Position numbers and translations under genes: made by a program. 11,317 bases of DNA, from the NCBI GenBank assembly GCA_002419025.1, contig DIFG01000088.1, forward strand, positions 1-11,317, written 5' to 3'. This document shows, piece by piece, positions 6,258-11,317 of the stretch. The notes beneath the pieces were generated by a model. It was not told the origin of the DNA. It searched no databases and worked only from the letters and a program-made list of their open reading frames with translations. The number at the start of each line of letters is the position of its first letter. The stretch's first letter is position 1. Source of the stretch: Deltaproteobacteria bacterium UBA5754 (GTDB lineage Bacteria > Desulfobacterota > Dissulfuribacteria > Dissulfuribacterales > UBA5754).

Positions 6258-7940
6258 ATGCCGTTAACTGACATGCACATCATGATCGGTGGAGAAGCAG
6301 GCCAAGGGCTCGTCACCATCGGCCGACTCCTTTCGAAGGCCTTTACGCGTATGGGATGGCACATCCTCGTTACCCAGGACTACATGTCGAGGATTCGGGG
6401 AGGGCACAATACCTTCTCGGTACGTGTCGGAACTGAGGCCCCGCTAGCGCCCCGGCAGGAGATCGACCTCCTGGTCGCCCTGAACAGGGAGACCGTTGAA
6501 CTACACAGAAAGGACATGGGGCCCGGAGGCATTCTTCTTGCGGATTCGGGCTTCGCTCCGGCCGGTGATGGTGTCATCTCCGTCCCCTTCGAGGACCTGG
6601 GACCCCGAAAGATGGAAAATACGGTTGCCCTCGGGGTGATCGGGGACCTTGTGGACATCGATGCTGAGGTCCTTCGGAGGCTCATTCGGGAGACCTTCCA
6701 GAGGAAACACCCGGAGGTGATCGATGAGAACCTGGCGACACTATCAGCTGCCCTTGCGTGGGCTCGCGGTATTCGGCCGGCCGCCTGGGACGGGCTCTCC
6801 CGGCCCATGGAGCACGAGGGCAAAAGGATGATGTTGGATGGTAACGAGGCCGTCGCACTGGGGGCCTTGTCTGCAGGCTGCCGGTTCTGCGCCTTCTACC
6901 CTATGACGCCCTCTACCTCCATACCACTCACGCTCATTGCCCACGGAGACGCCATGGGTGTGGTAGTGGAACAGGCTGAGGACGAGATTGCAGCCATAAA
7001 CATGGCCATAGGGGCCTCGTTCTCAGGGGCTCCGAGCATGGTCGCCACTTCCGGGGGAGGGTTCGCACTCATGACCGAGGGGGTGAGTCTTGCTGGCATG
7101 ACCGAGACCCCTGTCGTCATCGTGGTGGCACAGAGGCCGGGACCGGCCACGGGTCTTCCCACGAGGACCGAGCAGGCGGATCTGGAGTTTGTCCTTCATG
7201 CCGGACACGGCGAGTTTCCCCGGGCCGTCTTCGCCCCCGGGGATCCGATCACATGTCATGATCTTACCGTTTGCGCCTTTCATATTGCCGAGCGTTACCA
7301 AGGGCCGGTCTTCCTCCTGACCGACCAGTATCTGGCGGATTCCCTTCGTGATGTTTCTCTTCTGGACGCATCGAATGCGGATCCCGTGGTTTCAGGTGCC
7401 AAGGAGGCGGACGTATCTACACCTTACCGCCGCTTTGCATTCACGGATTCAGGTGTGTCCCCCCGGCTCCTTCCTGGTAAAGGTTCCCATCTTGTAGTGG
7501 CGGACAGCGACGAGCACACCGAGGACGGCCATATCACCGAGGATCTGGAAGTCAGGACGAAGATGGTGGAAAAGAGGCTCCGAAAGCTCCGCGGGATCTT
7601 ATCCGAGGTGGTGCCTCCGGTCTACGAGGGGGAGGAAAGGCCGGATCTCCTATTCGTGGCGTGGGGATCCACAGAGGGGGCGGTACGGGAGGCTGCTTTT
7701 CACCTCCGCAGGGAGGGACGCTCGGTCGCTACCCTCGTCTTCCATCAGGTCTGGCCCTTGGATCCATCCCGCTTTCTCTCCCGCCTCGAGGCAGCGGGAG
7801 AGGTCGTGGCCGTCGAGGGAAACGCGACAGGCCAGTTCGCCCGTCTCATCCGGCGCGAGACAGGTTTTGCAATCAAGAAGCTCGTTCTCAGATACGATGG
7901 GCTCCCTTTTACCGCCCGTTACATCCTCTCCCGCATATGA
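6258..7940 (+). CDS. 2-oxoacid:ferredoxin oxidoreductase, fused gamma-alpha subunit
   Basis: 560 aa. It is part of an enzyme that oxidatively decarboxylates a 2-oxoacid with CoA to acyl-CoA, CO2 and reduced ferredoxin in the cytoplasm. Residues 1-~185 form the gamma domain with the GGEAGQG signature (11-17) and SRIRGGHN. The alpha pyrimidine-binding domain begins at DGNEAVALGAL (194-204) and contains FYPMTPSTSI, VVEQAEDEIAAI and ATSGGGFALMTEG. The C-terminal alpha domain runs from ~450 to the end. Length and order match KorA/OorA-type gamma-alpha fusions. Substrate (2-oxoglutarate, pyruvate, branched-chain or aryl 2-oxoacids) is not readable with confidence, so I give no gene symbol. The beta gene follows after 13 bases. 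No separate ferredoxin-type delta subunit is present in the window, so electrons probably go from beta to a soluble ferredoxin. The upstream ADP-forming synthetase could convert the acyl-CoA product to acid plus ATP. Confidence 0.92.
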   Translation: MPLTDMHIMIGGEAGQGLVTIGRLLSKAFTRMGWHILVTQDYMSRIRGGHNTFSVRVGTEAPLAPRQEIDLLVALNRETVELHRKDMGPGGILLADSGFAPAGDGVISVPFEDLGPRKMENTVALGVIGDLVDIDAEVLRRLIRETFQRKHPEVIDENLATLSAALAWARGIRPAAWDGLSRPMEHEGKRMMLDGNEAVALGALSAGCRFCAFYPMTPSTSIPLTLIAHGDAMGVVVEQAEDEIAAINMAIGASFSGAPSMVATSGGGFALMTEGVSLAGMTETPVVIVVAQRPGPATGLPTRTEQADLEFVLHAGHGEFPRAVFAPGDPITCHDLTVCAFHIAERYQGPVFLLTDQYLADSLRDVSLLDASNADPVVSGAKEADVSTPYRRFAFTDSGVSPRLLPGKGSHLVVADSDEHTEDGHITEDLEVRTKMVEKRLRKLRGILSEVVPPVYEGEERPDLLFVAWGSTEGAVREAAFHLRREGRSVATLVFHQVWPLDPSRFLSRLEAAGEVVAVEGNATGQFARLIRRETGFAIKKLVLRYDGLPFTARYILSRI

Positions 7941-7941
7941 T

Positions 7942-7946
7942 GGAGG
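7942..7946 (+). promoter_or_regulatory. Ribosome-binding site of the beta subunit
   Basis: GGAGG lies 7 bases before ATG 7954 and two bases after the alpha stop. It selects 7954 over the in-frame upstream ATG at 7867, which lies inside the alpha gene and would add 29 residues not seen in the family. Confidence 0.8.
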
Positions 7947-7953
7947 TCAGGAC

Positions 7954-8808
7954 ATGGTAACCGTCTCCGATTTCGGTAATTATGAAACCGCCTGGTGTCC
8001 TGGATGCGGCAATTTCCCCATCCTTGACGCGGTCAAGCAGGCCCTCGTCCTCTGTGATCTCGCCCCGCGGGACGTGCTTTTCGTCTCCGGGATCGGCCAG
8101 GCGGCAAAGGCCCCGCATTATCTCAACGCCAACGTCTTTAACGGCCTCCATGGAAGGGCCATTCCTGTGGCCACGGGCGCAAAACTCGCCAACCCGGACC
8201 TCGCCGTGATAGCAGAGAGCGGTGACGGATGCATGTACGGAGAGGGGGGGAATCACTTCCTTGCCGCCATCCGCAGGAACCCCGACATCACCGTCCTCGT
8301 CCACGACAACCGGGTCTATGGCCTCACCAAGGGGCAGGCGAGCCCGACCTCCCCTGATGGCCTTGTCACAAAGGCCCAGCCCAACGGGCCTTTGTCGTCG
8401 AGCTTTAATCCCGTAGCCCTGGCCGTTCTCATGGGGGCCGGGTTCGTGGCGCGGGGGTTTGCGGGCATGCAGGAGCATCTTGCCGGCATCGTAGCCGAGG
8501 CCATCCGCCACAAGGGACTTAGCCTCGTGGACATCCTCCAGCCGTGCGTCTCCTTCAACAAGGTAAACACCTATGCCTGGTATCAGGAGCGTTGCCGGGT
8601 CCTGCCGGGCGACTACGATCCGGCGGACAAGGACCTGGCCCTTCGGACGGCCATGACCTTCGGAGACGAGATCCCCATAGGTATCATTTGCAGGCGGACG
8701 GATCGTCCTCCTCTTGAGGATCGCATCCCGGCCCTGGCGCCCGGTCCCCTGGTTGGGAGGCCTTTGGACCGGGAGGCCCTTCAGGGGGTCTATGAAAATT
8801 ATCTCTGA
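7954..8808 (+). CDS. 2-oxoacid:ferredoxin oxidoreductase, beta subunit (TPP and Fe-S binding)
   Basis: 284 aa, typical KorB length. It binds thiamine pyrophosphate and the proximal [4Fe-4S] cluster and completes the active site with the gamma-alpha protein upstream. AWCPGCGN supplies Cys15 and Cys18. GDGCMYGEGGNHF (90-102) is the TPP/Mg region. LQPCVSFNKVNTY carries Cys198, which aligns with the distal cluster cysteine of the family. At the place where many relatives have GIGC there is GIGQAAKAPHY (Gln49), so that cysteine is absent. From memory, a known subfamily shares this GIGQAAK form, so it is probably subfamily-specific rather than a defect. Neighbouring cysteines such as Cys34 or Cys93 might substitute. 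The stop codon at 8806-8808 lies inside the left terminal repeat of element R2 copy 2. The specific 2-oxoacid is undetermined. Confidence 0.92.
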   Translation: MVTVSDFGNYETAWCPGCGNFPILDAVKQALVLCDLAPRDVLFVSGIGQAAKAPHYLNANVFNGLHGRAIPVATGAKLANPDLAVIAESGDGCMYGEGGNHFLAAIRRNPDITVLVHDNRVYGLTKGQASPTSPDGLVTKAQPNGPLSSSFNPVALAVLMGAGFVARGFAGMQEHLAGIVAEAIRHKGLSLVDILQPCVSFNKVNTYAWYQERCRVLPGDYDPADKDLALRTAMTFGDEIPIGIICRRTDRPPLEDRIPALAPGPLVGRPLDREALQGVYENYL

Positions 8809-8843
8809 TCCCGCTGAAAAAAATCGATTCTCGCGGCGTGCAT

Positions 8844-8863
8844 GGCGTCCATCCTTGGACGCC
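8844..8863. repeat. Perfect 8-bp hairpin inside R2 copy 2
   Basis: GGCGTCCA (8844-8851), loop TCCT, TGGACGCC (8856-8863). It is followed by CCCC-TTC-GGGG (8865-8875). This module recurs, progressively degraded, at 6145-6183 and 9081-9121. No U-run follows, so it is not a standard intrinsic terminator. Confidence 0.7.
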
Positions 8864-8890
8864 ACCCCTTCGGGGCTGCCTTCGGCCGTG

Positions 8891-8914
8891 CAAATCGGCA
8901 TTTCTCCCGATTTG
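8891..8914. repeat. Second 8-bp hairpin inside R2 copy 2
   Basis: CAAATCGG (8891-8898) and CCGATTTG (8907-8914) are exact complements around an 8-nt loop. This hairpin is absent from copy 1, marking the segment that was gained by copy 2 or lost by copy 1. Confidence 0.7.
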
Positions 8915-9009
8915 TGCTTCAATTTTTCAGTCCATGCGGCTGATGCTAACTACGCCTCATTCCTAGAAAATTTCGCGCCTTGCATCTCGGACTTTTTGAG
9001 CGGGATCAG

Positions 9010-9130
9010 ATATTGAGGTTTTTGCAGTGCGATCAGATCATCTCTGATGCCGCTTAAATAGTAGACTCGATCTGCCTTGTTCATGGCGTTCGCCCCTGGA
9101 CATCATCCATTAGGGGCCGCCTCCGGCGGC
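9010..9130. repeat. Third, half copy of the R2-associated module
   Basis: TTGAGGTTTTTGCAGTGCGA at 9013-9032 repeats 6111-6130 exactly. ATCTCTGATGCCGCTTAAA (9040-9058) echoes the start of R2 copy 2 (ATCTCTGATCCCGCTGAAA, 8801-8819). CATGGCGTTCG...GGGGCCGCC (9083-9121) echoes the CATGGCGTCC hairpin module. It closes with the hairpin GCCGCC-TCC-GGCGGC at 9116-9130. I see no matching right-hand inverted repeat, so this appears to be a truncated or composite copy. With R2 copy 2 and the next two elements it fills the whole 572-bp gap between the beta subunit and the HDOD gene. Confidence 0.55.
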
Positions 9131-9138
9131 AGTATGAA

Positions 9139-9202
9139 GGATGCAGTGAAAGAAGAGAACCGCATCGGTCACGATCGGTGCGGTTCGTTCCTGATCGCAT
9201 CC
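9139..9202. repeat. 64-bp imperfect palindrome
   Basis: Outer arms GGATGC (9139-9144) and GCATCC (9197-9202) and inner arms GAACCGCA (9157-9164) and TGCGGTTC (9179-9186) are exact inverted repeats nested about one centre. The structure could be a cruciform or RNA hairpin, or a decayed mobile-repeat end. No U-run follows. Confidence 0.55.
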
Positions 9203-9214
9203 TGCGGCATGTCA

Positions 9215-9334
9215 TCCAAAAGCGGGGCATGCTCTATGTATGTGGACATTTTTGACAGCCATGTTTGTCGCCTGTGTGGCGGCAGACAGGGCAGGCAGAC
9301 GAGCAACGCAGTCATCGGGCAAAAGGACAATTTT
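9215..9334. repeat. Repeat R1, copy B (partial, with internal hairpin insert)
   Basis: TCCAAAAGCGGGGCATGCTC...TATGTGGACATTTTTGAC then GACGAGCAACGCAGTCATCGGGCAAAAGG aligns with 1199-1280 of R1 copy A. Neither 18-bp terminal repeat is preserved. Between TTTTTGAC and GACGAGCAAC there is a ~41-nt insert (9257-9297) that copy A lacks. It folds into an 11-bp stem (9262-9272 with 9278-9288, two G-U pairs) closed by a TGTGT loop. The copy ends about 46 bases before the likely HDOD start codon. Confidence 0.65.
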
Positions 9335-9380
9335 GTGGAGGGATCTCAAGTGTGGAGCAATCCACTCCGATACGCTAAGC

Positions 9381-10226
9381 ATGAAAACGCGGGAAAGAAA
9401 CCTCATCGTCTTCGACTGGTCCTGCCATGGGATTCCGACTTTGCCATCGGTCGCCGAACAGCTCATCGCCCTGGCGTCGAATGAAAATGCGTCCACCTCC
9501 GAGTTGACGGAGCTCATCAGCGCGGATCCAGGGCTTGCCGTCCTGATCCTCAAGGCGGCCAACAGCGCCTTTTATTCCCTAAATGTGGAGGTTACGTCCA
9601 TTCGCCATGCCATCGTGCTCCTCGGGCTTCCGGAGGTGAAGCGCATCGCTCTTAGCGCCGTCCTCGCCGAGCGTTTCCTCGCGGTCCCGCGGGAGGCGAA
9701 AAGGGTCGCCATGGACCTCTGGCGCCATCTCGTGGCCACAGCGGTCCTAGCACGGGACCTCTCCGACGAGGATGAGGAGCCGGATCCCTATACCCTCGGG
9801 CTCCTCCACGACATGGGTTGGCTTCTGTTCCTGGTCCAGCACCCTACGAGCTACATGTCATTCGTCCAGGAAAAGTCGAAAGGCCTCCGTGAGGCCGAGA
9901 ACCTTTGGGGCGTGGATCATCAGCTCCTCGGGGCGAAGCTCGCTGAGGCGTGGGGGCTTCCCGAGCCCTTCCAGGTCGTTGCGCTCAGACACCATGACCC
10001 GCTGAGGGATATGGCCCCTCCGGGTTATCTCTTCAAGGTGACCTTCGCCAATCATCTTTCCAGCGAAATCGGCTTTCGGTCGCATGCCATGTTCGACGAG
10101 CCCCTGACCCCACAGATCTTCGATGCGTCCCATCTCATGGACGGCGAGACATACGAAGAGATCCGGAGGGCGGCCTTTGCGGACAGGGAGAGGATCGAAG
10201 GTTATTGCAAACTCTTCCTAGGGTAG
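9381..10226 (+). CDS. HDOD domain signalling protein
   Basis: 281 aa from ATG 9381. An HDOD domain (HD-related output domain) spans about residues 15-210. It has the family's opening PTLPSVAEQLIALASNENAS, LISADPGLAVLILKAANSAFY, SIRHAIVLLGL, then LWRH (His116), LLHDMG (His143-Asp144), WGVDHQLLGAKLAEAWGLP (His180) and ALRHHDP (His204, His205, Asp206). Most HD-type metal positions are retained, though HDOD proteins generally act as signalling or scaffold modules rather than proven phosphohydrolases. No receiver, GGDEF or EAL domain is attached, and no membrane segment is seen. The reading frame stays open back to 9240, but that stretch is repeat R1 copy B, so its translation is probably incidental. 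ATG 9381 gives the usual length, although its Shine-Dalgarno is poor. The neighbours are repeats and an insertion sequence, so context does not reveal the pathway; chemotaxis, motility or cyclic-di-GMP signalling are common for the family. Confidence 0.88.
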   Translation: MKTRERNLIVFDWSCHGIPTLPSVAEQLIALASNENASTSELTELISADPGLAVLILKAANSAFYSLNVEVTSIRHAIVLLGLPEVKRIALSAVLAERFLAVPREAKRVAMDLWRHLVATAVLARDLSDEDEEPDPYTLGLLHDMGWLLFLVQHPTSYMSFVQEKSKGLREAENLWGVDHQLLGAKLAEAWGLPEPFQVVALRHHDPLRDMAPPGYLFKVTFANHLSSEIGFRSHAMFDEPLTPQIFDASHLMDGETYEEIRRAAFADRERIEGYCKLFLG

Positions 10227-10429
10227 CGACGCATGCGGAAGGATACGCGGGTTGCGCACGTGTTGGACGAATCCATGAGGTTGCAGATCGTGATGTCCCT
10301 ATCGGGCCTTTTAGAGTAAGATTTTATCCTGAATAAATGGGCACGCGGCCGGGGCGTTTGTTCCGTGCGGCAAATAGCCATCGTCCATGGGGGTGGATTT
10401 GCCGATGGCGCCCGTCCATGAGTGAGGTC
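10227..10429. other. Spacer between the HDOD gene and the insertion sequence
   Basis: It holds one 28-codon open frame (10233-10319, beginning MRKDTRVAHV) with a weak ribosome site, which I do not regard as a proven gene. GGCAAAT (10369-10375) and ATTTGCC (10397-10403), and GCCATCG (10377-10383) and CGATGGC (10403-10409), form competing inverted repeats just before the IS end. No clear terminator with a U-run follows the HDOD stop. Confidence 0.35.
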
Positions 10430-10456
10430 TGTTGACAATAGTGGACACCGAAGGAT

Positions 10457-11316
10457 TCATGCAGCGAGTTCTTTTTCATAAAATGTCTTTTCAAAGGTGG
10501 CGGGCGAAAGGTAGCCGAGTTTCTTCTGGCGTCTTTGCCGGTTGTAGAAAATTTCGATGTATTCTGTGATCTCCCTTTGGGCCTCCTTTCTGGTGGTGAA
10601 GTGTCGATGAAAGACGAGTTCGGTTTTAAGGAGCCCCCAGAAGCTTTCCATGGGGGCATTGTCGAAGCAATTGCCCTTTCCGCTCATGGAAGGCCGCATC
10701 CCGAACTGATCGAGAAGGCTGCCGAATTCCTGGGAGCAGTACTGGCTGCCGCGATCCGAGTGGTGAAGAAGTCCTGTCTTGGGTTTGGTGGTGAGTCTCG
10801 CACGGAAAAGCGACTCCATCACGAGATTCCTGGTTATTCGCGGACCCATTGCATAGCCAACGATCTTCTTACTGCACATATCCTTGTGGGCTGCGAGATA
10901 AAGCCATCCTTCATCCGTGGGAATGTAGGTTATATCGCTCAGCCAGACCTGACCCGGTGACGTGGCATGGAAGTCCTGCTTCAAGAGGTTGTCCGCCACC
11001 GGCAGGGTGTGCCGGGAATTGGTCGTTGCCTTAAACCGCCTCTTCTGCCGGCAGCAGATTCCCATCTGCCGGCGAAGACGCCTGACACCCTGACACGATG
11101 AACGCTGATCTTCACCCCATGGGCAGCCAGATCCCTTTGCAAACGCTCCGGACCACAGGTCTGACGGGTGCGTTCGTGGGCGGCACGTACCTCCATGCAA
11201 AGACGCTCGTCATCCCGTTTCCTTTTCGAGGGCGCTCGTTTTTCCCATGCGTAATAACCGCTGCGCGAGCCACCGAGAATCCGGATCAGGTGCGGAAGCG
11301 GATATTCGAGTCGCAA
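10457..11316 (-). pseudogene. IS3-family transposase OrfB, frameshifted and partial
   Basis: Two minus-strand frames join into one OrfB. The N-terminal piece (11316 down to ~11097) carries SRSGYYAW and the HTH_21-like stretch to HGVKISVHRV. The C-terminal piece (~11080 down to 10457) continues RRLRRQMGICCRQKRR and holds the rve integrase core: WLSDITYI (first Asp), HHSDRGSQY (second Asp) and, exactly 35 residues later, Glu in DNAPMESFWG, i.e. the DD(35)E triad, all intact. It ends at KELAA. The frame change coincides with an 8-bp direct tandem duplication (11081-11096). Removing one unit restores HRVRRLRRQMG in a single frame. This lies inside OrfB, not at the orfA/orfB junction where IS3 elements use programmed frameshifting, so I read it as an inactivating mutation or an assembly error. 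The true start lies beyond the window. Confidence 0.88.
11081..11096. repeat. 8-bp tandem duplication breaking the transposase
   Basis: CCTGACAC occurs twice in direct succession (11081-11088 and 11089-11096). Eight extra bases shift the frame. With one copy, the minus-strand codons read HRV-RRL without interruption, matching the expected OrfB sequence. Confidence 0.85.
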
Positions 11317-11317
11317 T

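Larger units (their letters stand above)
8805..9009. repeat. Interspersed repeat R2, copy 2 (205 bp, terminal inverted repeats)
   Basis: Left end CTGATCCCGCTGAAAAA (8805-8821) pairs with CTTTTTGAGCGGGATCAG at 8992-9009 with a single mismatch over 17 bases. Inner parts match copy 1 (5978-6107): CGATTCTCGCGGC on the left, and CTTCAATTTTTCAGTCCATGCGG through TTTCGCGCCTTGCATCTC on the right. Copy 2 carries an additional ~75-base stretch with three small hairpins (8844-8863, 8865-8875, 8891-8914). The element begins inside the last codons of the beta-subunit gene and supplies its stop. It has no protein-coding capacity of its own. Confidence 0.78.
10430..11317 (-). mobile_element. IS3-family insertion sequence, 3' part, cut by the window edge
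   Basis: The minus-strand transposase gene reads in from the right edge. Its stop (10457-10459) lies 27 bases from a likely terminal inverted repeat, TGTTGACAATAGTGGACACC at 10430-10449, which has the TG end usual for IS3 elements. The other end, orfA and any target duplication are outside the window, so the exact boundary is inferred. The transposase is frameshifted, so this copy would not be expected to move by itself. Confidence 0.75.

Noticed and set aside
8844..8875. Intrinsic terminator after the beta subunit
   Set aside because: The stems are good, but no T-run follows either of them, so standard intrinsic termination is not supported. The structures recur as part of interspersed repeats.
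7909..8922. Antisense open frame of 337 codons over the beta subunit
   Set aside because: Shadow of a strongly supported gene; it also runs through repeat R2, and no family features are visible.
5978..9334. CRISPR array or tandem repeat array
   Set aside because: Repeats are few, of unequal length, irregularly spaced and internally palindromic, with no uniform spacers and no cas genes in the window.
9077..9484. 135-codon plus-strand open frame upstream of and overlapping the HDOD gene
   Set aside because: It consists of repeat sequence followed by out-of-frame HDOD coding sequence and has no conserved features.
10233..10319. 28-codon open frame after the HDOD gene
   Set aside because: Too short, with a weak ribosome site and no recognisable similarity; chance occurrence is likely.
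11081..11100. Programmed translational frameshift of the IS3 element
   Set aside because: IS3 programmed frameshifting joins orfA to orfB upstream. This frame change lies inside orfB, at an exact 8-bp duplication, and not at an A-rich slippery site.

Overview
The window looks like chromosomal DNA from a GC-rich anaerobic bacterium, most plausibly a Desulfobacterota (former Deltaproteobacteria) or similar syntrophic or sulfur-metabolising lineage. The basis is the gene set: ADP-forming acetyl-CoA synthetase, 2-oxoacid:ferredoxin oxidoreductase, a GNAT-fused CoA-transferase and an HDOD regulator. Short palindromic repeats in nearly every wide gap fit as well. The lineage is inferred from gene content, not from a marker gene.

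Positions 179-5948 form a four-gene plus-strand cluster: an AcuC-type Zn deacetylase, an AcuB-type CBS-CBS-ACT protein, an ADP-forming acyl/acetyl-CoA synthetase, and an acetyl-CoA hydrolase/CoA-transferase with a C-terminal Pat-like GNAT acetyltransferase. The last three overlap by 4 bp each (GTGA, ATGA), so they are probably translationally coupled. The content parallels the Bacillus acuABC locus (acetyltransferase, CBS-ACT protein, deacetylase beside acetyl-CoA synthetase). Here the synthetase is the ADP-forming type and the acetyltransferase is fused to a second acetyl-CoA enzyme. A 144-bp palindrome-ended repeat sits between the first two genes.

Positions 6258-8808 encode a two-subunit 2-oxoacid:ferredoxin oxidoreductase (gamma-alpha fusion plus TPP/Fe-S beta). 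Together with the upstream cluster this suggests a route 2-oxoacid + CoA -> acyl-CoA + CO2 + reduced ferredoxin, then acyl-CoA -> acid + ATP (ADP-forming synthetase) or CoA exchange (transferase), with acyl-CoA handling possibly tuned by reversible lysine acetylation.

The gaps 5949-6257 and 8809-9380 are filled by interspersed repeats. One family has near-perfect 17-18 bp terminal inverted repeats (copies 5978-6107 and 8805-9009). A hairpin module occurs three times, and a relative of the 1148-1291 repeat lies just before the last intact gene. That gene, 9381-10226, is an HDOD signalling protein. The right edge holds the 3' part of an IS3-family insertion sequence on the minus strand. Its transposase is frameshifted by an 8-bp tandem duplication and runs off the window.
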